NCBI GenBank assembly: GCA_027315165.1
Contig: DAHUYN010000012.1
Location: 1-58,927, forward strand
Origin: Thermoplasmata archaeon
GTDB lineage: Archaea; Thermoplasmatota; Thermoplasmata; Lutacidiplasmatales; UBA184
Reading direction: 5' to 3'
DNA: 58,927 bases
The notes beneath the pieces were generated by a model. The model was not told where the DNA came from. It worked only from the letters and a program-made list of their open reading frames with translations, and made no database searches. Positions 35,500 to 44,626 of this stretch are shown in pieces; positions within the stretch are counted from its first letter, which is position 1, and each line of letters begins with the position of its first letter. The position numbers and the translations under genes were made by a program.

Positions 35500-38400
35500 C
35501 TACGACCGGGCCTTCCCCCGCCGGAGCAGGAGGTAGGTGATCAGCACCGCGTCGACGGCGGCGACCGCGATGACGAGCGCGATCGTCGTGTACCCCCAGG
35601 TCGGCTCCATCCCGAGGACCGTCTCCGCCGGCGCCTCCGGCGCGGTGACCGTCACCGTCGTCGTCGCCGACACCTGCGCCCCGATCGAATCGGTCACGTA
35701 GACGGTCACCTCGTACGTGCCGGAGGCGTTCGGCCGGCAGCTCAGCGTTCCCGAGTCGGCCGAGAGGCAGCCCGGCGGGAGCCCCGCGTGCACGATCGAG
35801 TACGGCGCCACGCCGCCCGTCACCGCCACGGCGAGCGTGAGAGGGTCCCCGACGGAGACCGTCGCTGGCTGCGCCACGAACGAGGCGATCGCGGGCCGCG
35901 GCTGGACGCTCACCGAGACGTTCGCATACGCCGAGGCCCCGACGGTGTCGTTGGCCCAGACCTCGGCGAGGTAGGTTCCCGGGGCGGCGTAGCTGTGCGC
36001 GAGGCTGCCTCCCGTCGCCGACGCCCCGTCGCCGAACCGCCAGGTGACGACGAGCGGGCCCGAGCCGCCCTCGCCGACCGTCTGGAGCGCGACCGGGTAG
36101 CCGACGTCCGTCTCGCCCGGAGAGGCGACGGGCGTCGAGAGCGTCGGCCAGGGGTTCACGAGGACCTCCGCCGTCGCGACGGCCGTCAGCGAGAACGAGT
36201 CGTTGACCCAGAGGGTGACCGCGTAGGCCCCCGGCGCCCCGTAGGTGTGCTCGACGGAGGCGACCGACGCGCGCCCGCCGTCGCCGAACGACCAGTCGTA
36301 GGAGTGGGGGGCGACGCCGTCACTCACGGCCGTCGTGAAGGCGACCGGAAGCCCTACGTCGGTGACCGCGTGCGACGCGAGGATCTGCGCCGTCGGGCCG
36401 GCGACGACGTCGACGGTGACGCTCTCGACGGACGTCGACCCGCCGGAGCTGTTCGTCCAGACGGTGGCCCTGTAGGTCCCCGGCGCGGCGTAGGCGTGCG
36501 ACTCCGCCGCGAGGGTTCCGACGGCGCCGTCCCCGAACTGCCAGGAGGTGCGCAACGGCGGCGCACCGCCACTCGCGCTCGCGCCGAAGGTCACCGGCAC
36601 ACCGACATCGACGAGCGTCGGCGAGGCGGCGACGTTGACCGCGAGCCCGGGGTAGACCTCGAGGGGCATCGTCTCGACGCTCGAGTTCGCCGCCGAGTCG
36701 TTCACGACGAGACGGACCGTGTACTCCGTCGGCGCCGTCACCGTGTAGGTGTGCATCGGGGCCGCGAGCGCGCTCGAGCTCCCGTCCCCGAAGTCCCAGA
36801 AGTAGGTGAACGGCACGACGCCGCCGAACATCGCCGCATGGTAGTGGACCGCCACGCCCGCGTCGGCCGGGTTGAGGCTCATGGCCCCCTGGGCGAGGAA
36901 GACGATCCAGACCCAGGTGTCGGCCGGCATCGCGGTCCCGTTGTCGCCCCCGAACGTCACGAGGTAGCCGTCGGCGGGGCTGAAGACCGTCGCGGCGCCG
37001 GTCCTCGGGACCGGCGACGCGGCCTCCTCGCCGCCCATGCCGCCCGGCACCGGAGGCGGAACCTTCGTCCAGTTGCCCTGGCCGAACGCCCAGAAGTCGC
37101 TGAGCGCGGAGGTCCCCGCCGAGCTGCCGCTCGTTCCGCCGAACATCATCGCGTTCGAGTACGGCGGCTCGTCGTCCCAGGCGAGGCTCGCGTTCGCGCG
37201 CGGCGGCGGCGTCGCCGAGCCCGTGACCGGGTCCGTCCAGGTCGAGACCCCCGCCGGGTCCGGCGGGCCCACGACCCAGGTGTCGCCGAGATAGCCCGCG
37301 GTGTTGAGACCTCCGAAGAGGAAGACGCCTCCCGCGACGCCGTCGTACACCGCGGACGCGAAGGCCCTCGCGTCGGGGGTGAACGGCGCGGGCGAGCCGT
37401 CGAGGACGCTCGAGACCGGGGTCCACGAGGTCGTCTGCGCGTCGAACGCCCAGAGGTCGTCGAGGTACCCCGCGCTCCCGAGGCCCCCGATCAGCAGCGC
37501 CGAGCCGCTCTCCCCGTCGGAGGCGAGCACCATCCCCATGCGGGGGCTCGGGCTCGTGGCGGGGGCGAGCCGCGTCCAGGCGCCGTTCTGGAACGCCCAG
37601 GTGTCGTTGAGGTAGGCGCCATTGTAGCCGCCGAACAGGAGCACGTAGCCGTCGGTCGCGTTGGGTCCGGTGGCGACGTAGGCGAGCCCGGCCTGCGTGC
37701 GGGGACCCGGCCCGGCGCCCGTCGAGGCGACGAGGGTCCAGTTCCCGTTGACGTAGGTCCAGGTGTCGCCGAGGTAGGCGACCCCGGACCAGCCTCCGAA
37801 GAGGAGGGCGTGGCCGGTCGCGCCGTCGAGGACGAGGTCCGCCCCCGTGCGCGCGACGGGCTTCGCGGCGGCCCCGACCAGGGTCCAGGTGTTGTCCGCG
37901 AAGGTCCACGTGTCGGCGTAGGCGAGGCTCCCGGCCTGGCCTCCAAAGAAGAGGACCGTCCCGCTCGACGGGTCGTAGGAGGCCATCGCGCCGTACCTCG
38001 GGGAGGGCCCGGTCGCCGCGGGCGCCCAGGCGCCACTCGAGTAGACCCAGACGTCCCCGAGGACGCCGGAGGGGCTCTGCCCTCCCATCAGGAGGATCTC
38101 GTGATCGGCACCGTTCCAGCTGATCGCCGCGCTCCCGCGGGCGGACGGGGTCGGCTCGCCGGCGGCGAACGCCTTCGGCGTCCAGACGCCGCCCGCGAAC
38201 GTCCAGGTATCGTTGTAGTAGGCCCCCGTCGTCATGCCGCCGAACAGGACGAGCGTGTGCTCCGCCTCGTCGTAGGCGAGGCTCGCGTTCGTTCTCGGCG
38301 AGGGCGAGGTCGGCGTGCTGAGGAGCGTCCAGGCGCCGCCCGCGAAGCTCCACGTGTCGCTGAGGACCGTCGCGCCGTTGTAGCCACCGAAGAGGACGAC

Positions 38401-39081
38401 CTCGTTGTCGGCGGCATCGAAGGCCATCGCGCCGCCGGTACGCGCCGTCGGGGAGATCGGAGGGCTCAGCTTCGTCCAAGCCCCGTCCTGGAACGTCCAG
38501 GTCTCGGCGAGGTAGTGTCCGCCCCGGAGACCGCCGAACAGGAGAACGTAGCCGTCGCGCGCGTCGTAGGCCATCGAGATCCCGGCGTGGACGCTCAGGC
38601 TCGAACTGATGAACATGCGCGTCCACGTCCCGCCCGAGTACTCCCAGGTGTCGCCGAGGGCCTCACCGCCCGCGGAGCCCCCGAAGAGGACGCTCGCCCC
38701 GATGACCGGATCGTAGACGAGGCCCCCGCAGCACCGCGCCTGCGTGACGGTCGCCCACGTGCCGTTGGTCGCGGTCTCGTTCTCGCCGCCCCCGCCTCCA
38801 CCATGCCCGCCGCCACCGGGAAGCGCGAGCGTCGGCGTCGTGCCGAGAGCCGCTCCGTCGGCGGGGCCGGCTCCCTCGGCGAGCGACGCGATCGCCTGGT
38901 CGACGACGGAGGCCCCCGCGGTCGACACCCCGCTCGGAGCCGAGGCCGGCGCGGCCGGGGACACGGCGGCGGCCGACCCGCCGAACGGGACCGCGAGGAA
39001 GACCGCCACGAAGACAACGGGCGCGAGACGGTTCAGGTCAAGCCGGAGACGACGCGCGAGGACGGCGGGTTGGGGCGACAT
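35500..39081 (-). CDS. Large exported Kelch-repeat and PKD-domain surface protein
   Basis: The 1,193-residue protein starts with a signal peptide ('VVFVAVFLAVPFGGSAAA'). Residues of about 110-750 are about a dozen Kelch-type repeats, each with 'VLLFGG' or similar, 'LGDTWTY' and 'W..l' ('YVLLFGGLRGGHYLAETWTF'), forming a beta-propeller or two. Residues 790-1080 are four PKD domains ('YFWDFGDGSSSALAAPMHTY', 'DWSFGDGGRASVASVEHTY'), then an Ig-like domain. A final membrane span lies before 'RRGKARS'. It is anchored outside the cell and probably has an adhesion or sugar-binding role. The ATG at 39081 is favoured by the signal peptide. Confidence 0.92.
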   Translation of the reverse strand: MSPQPAVLARRLRLDLNRLAPVVFVAVFLAVPFGGSAAAVSPAAPASAPSGVSTAGASVVDQAIASLAEGAGPADGAALGTTPTLALPGGGGHGGGGGGENETATNGTWATVTQARCCGGLVYDPVIGASVLFGGSAGGEALGDTWEYSGGTWTRMFISSSLSVHAGISMAYDARDGYVLLFGGLRGGHYLAETWTFQDGAWTKLSPPISPTARTGGAMAFDAADNEVVLFGGYNGATVLSDTWSFAGGAWTLLSTPTSPSPRTNASLAYDEAEHTLVLFGGMTTGAYYNDTWTFAGGVWTPKAFAAGEPTPSARGSAAISWNGADHEILLMGGQSPSGVLGDVWVYSSGAWAPAATGPSPRYGAMASYDPSSGTVLFFGGQAGSLAYADTWTFADNTWTLVGAAAKPVARTGADLVLDGATGHALLFGGWSGVAYLGDTWTYVNGNWTLVASTGAGPGPRTQAGLAYVATGPNATDGYVLLFGGYNGAYLNDTWAFQNGAWTRLAPATSPSPRMGMVLASDGESGSALLIGGLGSAGYLDDLWAFDAQTTSWTPVSSVLDGSPAPFTPDARAFASAVYDGVAGGVFLFGGLNTAGYLGDTWVVGPPDPAGVSTWTDPVTGSATPPPRANASLAWDDEPPYSNAMMFGGTSGSSAGTSALSDFWAFGQGNWTKVPPPVPGGMGGEEAASPVPRTGAATVFSPADGYLVTFGGDNGTAMPADTWVWIVFLAQGAMSLNPADAGVAVHYHAAMFGGVVPFTYFWDFGDGSSSALAAPMHTYTVTAPTEYTVRLVVNDSAANSSVETMPLEVYPGLAVNVAASPTLVDVGVPVTFGASASGGAPPLRTSWQFGDGAVGTLAAESHAYAAPGTYRATVWTNSSGGSTSVESVTVDVVAGPTAQILASHAVTDVGLPVAFTTAVSDGVAPHSYDWSFGDGGRASVASVEHTYGAPGAYAVTLWVNDSFSLTAVATAEVLVNPWPTLSTPVASPGETDVGYPVALQTVGEGGSGPLVVTWRFGDGASATGGSLAHSYAAPGTYLAEVWANDTVGASAYANVSVSVQPRPAIASFVAQPATVSVGDPLTLAVAVTGGVAPYSIVHAGLPPGCLSADSGTLSCRPNASGTYEVTVYVTDSIGAQVSATTTVTVTAPEAPAETVLGMEPTWGYTTIALVIAVAAVDAVLITYLLLRRGKARS

Positions 39082-39101
39082 GGCGAGGGTACGACCCGGC
39101 A

Positions 39102-39112
39102 CGAGCAAAAGC
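39102..39112 (-). promoter_or_regulatory. Promoter element of the Kelch/PKD gene, TTTTGCTCG type
   Basis: Coding-strand GCTTTTGCTCG lies about 21-31 bases before the ATG. It shares TTTGCTCG with the elements upstream of the two neighbouring exported-protein genes at 39215-39225 and 42795-42805. Confidence 0.55.
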
Positions 39113-39214
39113 CGCGAGTCAAGCCGAATTGAGGGAGCCCGAGCGCCGCGCGTCGGACCTTTCCGACAACGCTTCCGACGAGGCGGGGGCCGGGTCGATT
39201 GCGCTCGACGGCCC

Positions 39215-39225
39215 GTATTTGCTCG
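39215..39225 (+). promoter_or_regulatory. Promoter element of the NosD-like gene, GTATTTGCTCG
   Basis: GTATTTGCTCG lies 40 bases before the ATG at 39255. The same 11 bases recur 42 bases before the ATG of the next exported-protein gene. TATTTG probably serves as the TATA box, with TCG-rich sequence as a shared extension. Confidence 0.6.
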
Positions 39226-39254
39226 ACCCGACCGTCGCGGGCCCCGGTGGGCGC

Positions 39255-42200
39255 ATGAACGCAGACACGCCGGCACGGCGCGGAGGCCCGACCCCGCGGG
39301 AGTTCGAACGGTGCAGCGGTCCGCCCCTCACCGCCCCGCGAGCCTGCCTCACAGGACCGGCCGCCGTCGCGGTCGTGACGCTTCTCCTCGCCGCGTCGTT
39401 CGCGATGCTGACGAGCGCCGCCGTCGCGGAGGCGCGGCTCTCCACCGCCGAGGGGCGGTCGGCGTTGCCGGCGCGGGCCAGCGGCGCGCTGCTGCCGGCG
39501 GCCGGCGCGTCGCTGACCATCCTTCCCGACGGGTCCCTCAGCGACCCGTCCGCGCCCGTCGAGGTCCGCGGTGAGACCTACACGATCCTCTCGGACTACA
39601 ACGGCACGATCGCGGACGAGCGCAACGGCAGCGTGCTCGAGGGTGCCGGGCACAAGGTCCTCGCCGGCGCGGCCGGAGCGGCCGCGATCGACGTCTCGGG
39701 GACCTCGGGCGTCGTCGTCGCGAACCTGACGACCGTGGGCGGCACGACGGGACTGCGGGCCCTCGGGGTGAGCGACCTCACGGTCCGCGCGACGGACCTG
39801 ACCTCGACGACCGTCGGCCTCGCGCTCTCGAACTCGAGCCGGGTCATTCTCGAGGGGGTCGCGACCGACGGCGTCGCGCAAGGGCTCTCCGCCTCGGCGG
39901 TCCAGGGCCTCTCCCTCACCGGCTCCCGCATCTCCGCCACCGAGGTCGGTGTCGATGTGATGCAATCGGCCGCCCTCACGATCGCCCAGTGCGACCTCAC
40001 GGGCGCCGGCCGCCTCGGCGTCCGGCTCGTCGAGGTCGCCGGGGCCGACCTGATCGGGAACGACGTCGACGCGACCCCCGGGGCCGCGGTCACCGGCGTG
40101 AGCGCGCTGCGCGTCTCCCAGCTCAACCTCACCGGCAACTCCGCCAACGGGACGGAGACCGGCTTCCTCGTCGTCCAGTCCGACAGCGTCGCGGCGCGCG
40201 GGAACGTCCTCGAGGGCGTCTCGGTCGGGTTCGACCTCACTCGCGACAGCTACCTCACGATCGTCGGCAACGACGTCTCGCACGCCCGACTCGTCAACGG
40301 AACGGCCGTCGCGGTCCGTATCGTCGAGACCCTCGAGTTCAACGTGAGCGACAACGACCTCACGGCGTCGGCGGGGTCCGGGCTCGAGATCGCGTGGGGG
40401 ACCCACGGTACGGTGGTCGGGAACAACGTCTCCTGGGCGACGCGGGCCGGCATCTCGATGAGCGCCTCGCACAACGTCCAGATGGGGCGCAACCACGCGG
40501 ACGACATCCGGGCCCCCGGCGGGATCGGGTACAACTTCTCCGCGAACGGGCGGCTCGACTTCGTCGGCAACTCGGCCCTCCGCGACGATTACGGCCTTGT
40601 CGACGCCTCCTCGAACCGGCTCTGGGTCATCGGGAGCGACCTCTCCTTCCCGATCACGCGCGGCGTGTCGATCGTCAACGATCGCGAGCTCCAGGTCCGC
40701 TCGAGCACGTTCTCGGGGAGCCCGACCGCCGACCACGGCCTCTACGTCGCCGACAGCATCGGGGTCGTCCTCTCGGGGAACGCGCTCCGCGATTTCGTCG
40801 GCGCGGCCCTCCTCGCGGACCGCGACTCCGAGATCCAGATCCTCTCGAACGCCGTCACGGGAACCGCCGCCGCCGGGATCGTCGTCAACGGCAGCGCCGA
40901 CGTCAGCGTGGGCGCGAACACGGTGACGAACGCCTCCGGCGCCGGGCTCGTGCTCGACCACGTCCTCAACTTCACGGTCGCCGCCAACGTCGTCTCCGGC
41001 GCTCCGGTCGGCCTCGACGTGAACCACAGCCTCACCGGGACCCTCGCGGACAACCAGCTCTCCTACAACGCGCTCGGCGCGATTGAGTCCGGGGACACGG
41101 GCGTCACCTGGACCTCGAACGACTTCCTCTCGAACGACCGGTCGCTCTCCTTTTCCCCCGGCGCCGAGGTCGCGGTCTTCCACAACAACTTCGTCGCCGA
41201 CGCCGGGGTCGAGCTCCCCGGCCGTCTCGCGGCGTCGCCGTACTGGGACGACGGGTATCCCGTCGGCGGGAACTACTGGAGCAACTGGACCGGGCCGGAC
41301 GTCGAGAGCGGCCCGGCGCAGAGCTCGGCGGGAAGCGACGGCCTCGTCGATGCCCCGGTCCTGCTCGGGGGCGGCTGGTCCGACCGGTACCCGCTCGCTC
41401 AGCCGTGGAACCTCTCCGCGGTGACGTTCTCGGAACAAGGCCTCCCCGACGGCGTCGGCTGGGGCGTCCTGTTCAACGGGATCGCCTACGCGACGAAGGC
41501 CGCCTCGATCGCGATCCCCGAGACGAACGGCGCCTACACGACGTTCAGCTACGCGGCCGTGTCGCCCCCGGGCTACCGCGCCCTCAACGGCAGCGGCCAC
41601 GGCCTGATGCACCACCTGGACCTCGCGGTCTCGATCGCCTTTACGACGTCGTCGATCCTCTACGACCTCACCTTCGCCTCGACGGGGCTCCCGACCGGAA
41701 CGCCGTGGAGCGTGGCGGTCGACGGCGCGACGCGCGAGGCGGTCGGCGGCCTCGTGACCGCGGCGGTGGCGAACGGGACCCACAGCTACGCCGTCGAGGC
41801 CGTTCCCGGGTTCGTCGCGAGCCCGTCGCAGGGCACGGTGACCGTCGCCGGAGCGGACGTTGCCGTGGCCGTCTCGTTCACCCCCGCGGTGTTCCCCGTC
41901 CTCGTCGTCGCCGTCGGGCTCGCCGGAGGAGCCCCCTGGACGATCACGGTCGACGGGGTCCCGTACGTCGGCACCGCGAGCGTTCGGTCTCTCGCGCTGG
42001 CCAACGGGACCCACGCGTTCGTCGTCACGGGGGCCGCCGGCTCTGCGCCGGTCCCGAGGGCGGGCACGATCGAGGTCGCCGGAGCACCGCTTTCCCTCAC
42101 GGTCACGTTCCTCGCCGTCACCTACCCGGCGACGGTCGAGCTCTCGCCGCTGCCGGCGGGGGCGGAGTGGACGCTCGTGCTCGGAGGCCGCTCCTACGTC

Positions 42201-42788
42201 TCGGCCGCTCCGGCCCTCACCGTAACGCTCGCGAACGGGACCTACGACTACGACCTCCTCCCGCCCACCGGCTTCACGGTCCTCCCCTCGACGGGATCGT
42301 TCACCGTCGCCGGGAGCGCGGTCGTCGTCTCCGCCGTTCTCCGCGCGGTGACCTACGCCGTCACGTTCACCGAGCAGGGCCTGCCGGCCGGCTACGTCTG
42401 GGTGGTCACGCTCGACGGCGTCGACCACGTCGTTCTCTATGGATCGCTCGAGGTCCGGCTGTCGAACGGGTCCCACGGGTTCCAGGCCTTCGCGTCCGGC
42501 TACCGGGCGTCCCCGGACGCCGGAACGGTCGTCGTCGACGGAGCGGGTGCGACGGTGGCGATCGCGTTCGTCGGGTCGGCCTCGATGGCGGTGAGCCTCG
42601 GGGGACCGCCGACCGGGCCGGTCGTCGCGCTCGTGCTCGGCGTCGCGGCGCTCGGCTTCCTCGCCGCGTTCGCCCTCGCCCGGCTCGGCGCGCGGCGCGC
42701 GCGCCGGGCCGAACGTCGGGACGGATCGCGCCTCGACCCCGACGTATGGGAGGACCCGCGCCGAGCGGCCCGGGTCCGTCCGGCTTGA
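39255..42788 (+). CDS. Large exported NosD-type beta-helix protein with GLP-type repeats and C-terminal anchor
   Basis: The 1,177-residue protein has an N-terminal hydrophobic export signal (about residues 35-60). Residues 75-680 form a parallel beta-helix of the NosD/pectate-lyase type, with repeated 'GN.V' turns ('LTVRATDLTSTTVGLALSNS', 'GSADVSVGANTVTNASGAGL'). It ends in 'YWDDGYPVGGNYWSNWTGPD', a typical NosD closing block. Residues 720-1120 hold about six 75-residue repeats with 'F.E.GLP.G..W.V...G' and 'LANGTH.F.V'. This repeat type is common in thermopsin-like and other Thermoplasmata surface proteins. A C-terminal span ('VVALVLGVAALGFLAAFALA') and Arg-rich tail anchor it. Probably a surface polysaccharide-binding or adhesive protein. 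Confidence 0.9.
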   Translation: MNADTPARRGGPTPREFERCSGPPLTAPRACLTGPAAVAVVTLLLAASFAMLTSAAVAEARLSTAEGRSALPARASGALLPAAGASLTILPDGSLSDPSAPVEVRGETYTILSDYNGTIADERNGSVLEGAGHKVLAGAAGAAAIDVSGTSGVVVANLTTVGGTTGLRALGVSDLTVRATDLTSTTVGLALSNSSRVILEGVATDGVAQGLSASAVQGLSLTGSRISATEVGVDVMQSAALTIAQCDLTGAGRLGVRLVEVAGADLIGNDVDATPGAAVTGVSALRVSQLNLTGNSANGTETGFLVVQSDSVAARGNVLEGVSVGFDLTRDSYLTIVGNDVSHARLVNGTAVAVRIVETLEFNVSDNDLTASAGSGLEIAWGTHGTVVGNNVSWATRAGISMSASHNVQMGRNHADDIRAPGGIGYNFSANGRLDFVGNSALRDDYGLVDASSNRLWVIGSDLSFPITRGVSIVNDRELQVRSSTFSGSPTADHGLYVADSIGVVLSGNALRDFVGAALLADRDSEIQILSNAVTGTAAAGIVVNGSADVSVGANTVTNASGAGLVLDHVLNFTVAANVVSGAPVGLDVNHSLTGTLADNQLSYNALGAIESGDTGVTWTSNDFLSNDRSLSFSPGAEVAVFHNNFVADAGVELPGRLAASPYWDDGYPVGGNYWSNWTGPDVESGPAQSSAGSDGLVDAPVLLGGGWSDRYPLAQPWNLSAVTFSEQGLPDGVGWGVLFNGIAYATKAASIAIPETNGAYTTFSYAAVSPPGYRALNGSGHGLMHHLDLAVSIAFTTSSILYDLTFASTGLPTGTPWSVAVDGATREAVGGLVTAAVANGTHSYAVEAVPGFVASPSQGTVTVAGADVAVAVSFTPAVFPVLVVAVGLAGGAPWTITVDGVPYVGTASVRSLALANGTHAFVVTGAAGSAPVPRAGTIEVAGAPLSLTVTFLAVTYPATVELSPLPAGAEWTLVLGGRSYVSAAPALTVTLANGTYDYDLLPPTGFTVLPSTGSFTVAGSAVVVSAVLRAVTYAVTFTEQGLPAGYVWVVTLDGVDHVVLYGSLEVRLSNGSHGFQAFASGYRASPDAGTVVVDGAGATVAIAFVGSASMAVSLGGPPTGPVVALVLGVAALGFLAAFALARLGARRARRAERRDGSRLDPDVWEDPRRAARVRPA

Positions 42789-42794
42789 CGGGCA

Positions 42795-42805
42795 GTATTT
42801 GCTCG
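42795..42805 (+). promoter_or_regulatory. Promoter element GTATTTGCTCG upstream of the third exported protein
   Basis: An identical 11-base copy of the element at 39215-39225, located 42 bases before the ATG at 42837 and starting only six bases after the preceding stop codon. Confidence 0.6.
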
Positions 42806-42836
42806 CTCGAGGCCGTCCGAACGAAGGTGAGGCGCC

Positions 42837-44159
42837 ATGCATCGTCGATTCTCGAACGTCGGGCTCGTTGCGATCGCCGCCGGCTTCGTTCTCTCGGTCG
42901 TCGTCGCGCCGCTCGCTGTCGCGGCGCCGACGTTCAGCCCCCACACGCTCTCGGTGGCGGCGCCGGACTCGTGGGCGTACGGCGCGGAGCGCTGGTTCAA
43001 CCTGACCACGTCGACGCCGGCCGGCGTCCACACGATCTCGGCCTACATGGCGTTCTACGCGGTCTTCGAGCGGACCAACGTCTCATCGACGGTGACCCAG
43101 CTGAGCGTGGACCGGACCGCCTACTCGAACTTCACGAGCTCGTACTGTTCACCGGACTGCACGAGCCCACGCATCTCCGTCGTGGTCGAGCACGAGAGCT
43201 ATCTGCACGCGCTCGGCTTCGTCAACCTCACTCGAGACGGGACGGTCTATGAGGACGGTGTCGCCGTCCCGGCGATCGCCGTCCTCGACGCCGCCGCTCA
43301 GGCGACGGGAACCCTCCGCTCGACCGCGAACGTGACCGTCGTCACGCCGCAGGGGACGAACCACGCGGAGGAGGCGTTCTCGGCGTCCGGCCAGGCGGCG
43401 CTCGCGCTGGGCCTCTCTCCCGCGCTCGGTCTCGTGCCGACCGCGCTCAACGTCGGGGACACCTGGAATGCGACGAGCCAGTACACGGGCAGTGGCAGCT
43501 GGTCGGTCGGCTGGACCTATACGAAGCTGAGCGCGAACGGGAGCACGATCTCACTCTCGGGGACCCCCTCGGGCGCCCTCAACCAGAGCGGGAACGTCTC
43601 CGTCGAGGGCGCGGTCGTCGCCTCGATGACCCTCCCCGACGGCACGGTGCTCCCCGCGGTCGTCCTCAGCTTCGACAGCGACCTCGACGTCCTCGACGGG
43701 CTAATCCTCCTCCCGCACGGCATGGGCCTGTTCGACGGCGGTAGCGCCCCCTGGGGCGGCTACCAGCTCGGCGCCGTCGCGATGGAGACGCACCGGCTCG
43801 CGGTCCAGTTCAGCGGCGACTTCACCTCGTTCCGTCTGCGGGCGGCGAGCGCCTTTTACGGCACGAGCGACGCCGCGGTCGCCTCGGGCCAGGCCGGCAG
43901 CCCGAACCTCGTCGTCACCCCGACGACCTCGCTCAGCACCGGGGTTCCGAGCGTCGAGGTCACCGCGGTCCCGATGAGCGTCACCGATGCCACGACCGCC
44001 GGCGATTGCCTCGCGACCGGCACGTGCACCGGCGGCGGGACGACGACCTCGAGCTCGCCGCTGCCCTGGCTGTGGATCGAGGTCGGGGTCGGCGTCGCGG
44101 TCGTCGGGGCGGCCGTCGTCGTCACTGCGCTCTGGCTCCGTCGGCGCCCGGCGCCGTAA
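42837..44159 (+). CDS. Exported membrane-anchored protein of unknown function
   Basis: This 440-residue protein has a signal peptide ('AIAAGFVLSVVVAPLAVAA'), a Ser/Thr/Asn-rich beta-sheet ectodomain with about ten Asn-X-Ser/Thr sequons, and a possible disulfide in 'SYCSPDCTS'. A C-terminal span ('WIEVGVGVAVVGAAVVVTAL') before 'RRRPAP' anchors it. The domain is not one I recognise. It shares promoter sequence and position with the NosD-like gene, so the three exported proteins at 35500-44159 are probably expressed together on the cell surface. Confidence 0.8.
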   Translation: MHRRFSNVGLVAIAAGFVLSVVVAPLAVAAPTFSPHTLSVAAPDSWAYGAERWFNLTTSTPAGVHTISAYMAFYAVFERTNVSSTVTQLSVDRTAYSNFTSSYCSPDCTSPRISVVVEHESYLHALGFVNLTRDGTVYEDGVAVPAIAVLDAAAQATGTLRSTANVTVVTPQGTNHAEEAFSASGQAALALGLSPALGLVPTALNVGDTWNATSQYTGSGSWSVGWTYTKLSANGSTISLSGTPSGALNQSGNVSVEGAVVASMTLPDGTVLPAVVLSFDSDLDVLDGLILLPHGMGLFDGGSAPWGGYQLGAVAMETHRLAVQFSGDFTSFRLRAASAFYGTSDAAVASGQAGSPNLVVTPTTSLSTGVPSVEVTAVPMSVTDATTAGDCLATGTCTGGGTTTSSSPLPWLWIEVGVGVAVVGAAVVVTALWLRRRPAP

Positions 44160-44238
44160 CGACGCGTCGTCGACGGCTCCCGGGGGCCCGGGCCGGGCCC
44201 CCGGCGGGCCCGAGAGCTCGCCGCAGCGTGACGGTGAC

Positions 44239-44246
44239 GCTTATAC
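44239..44246 (+). promoter_or_regulatory. TATA-like element far upstream of tRNA-Gly
   Basis: GCTTATAC in a GC-rich gap. The predicted start near 44268 would give the tRNA an unusually long 5' leader of about 96 nt, or it may drive a separate small RNA. No other AT-rich box lies nearer the tRNA. Confidence 0.45.
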
Positions 44247-44363
44247 CACCGGGCATTGTCCGCCCGCCCCGTAGGGCCCCACGGAGGGTGGGCGGCGACC
44301 GCGCCGGTCCCGACGCGCCTCCGCGGTCCCGAAGGACACGATCGGTCGGCACGAAGGGGACGC

Positions 44364-44436
44364 GCGGGTATAGTGTAGCCTGGTATCACATAGGCTTGCC
44401 AAGCCTATAACCCGGGTTCAAATCCCGGTGCCCGCA
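44364..44436 (+). tRNA. tRNA-Gly(GCC)
   Basis: The 73-nt sequence folds as a cloverleaf. The acceptor stem is GCGGGTA with TGCCCGC (one G-T pair) plus discriminator A, and the anticodon stem TAGGC/GCCTA encloses loop TTGCCAA with anticodon GCC. The T-arm is CCGGGTTCAAATCCCGG. The CCA end is not encoded. No intron is seen. Confidence 0.95.
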
Positions 44437-44626
44437 TTCCCGCCGACCGCAGACCCGCGCGACGTCGAGCGTGGGGCTTGGACGCCCTCCGGCGTCCGTC
44501 AGACCCGGACCGCGCGGCCGGCCCGGAACCGGGGTCGGCGGCGTGCTCCGGACCCCCGGCGGGGGGCCGACGGGGCGCGCGTGGGGCGTCCTTCCGTTTT
44601 TTAAGACGGGCCGGCGTCCCCTCGGC

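Noticed and set aside
35788-39132. A 1,114-codon plus-strand frame opposite the Kelch/PKD gene
   Set aside because: Antisense shadow: it shows no hydrophobic segments or domains, while the minus strand shows Kelch and PKD repeats.
39033-43031. A 1,332-codon minus-strand frame opposite the NosD-like gene
   Set aside because: Composition is Arg/Asp/Gly/Val-rich without motifs, and the opposite strand has a signal peptide, beta-helix repeats and membrane anchor.
44364-44436. tRNA-Gly as the integration site of the island
   Set aside because: The composition change begins about 3.5 kb away at 47.9 kb and no copy of the tRNA 3' end was seen near either island edge.
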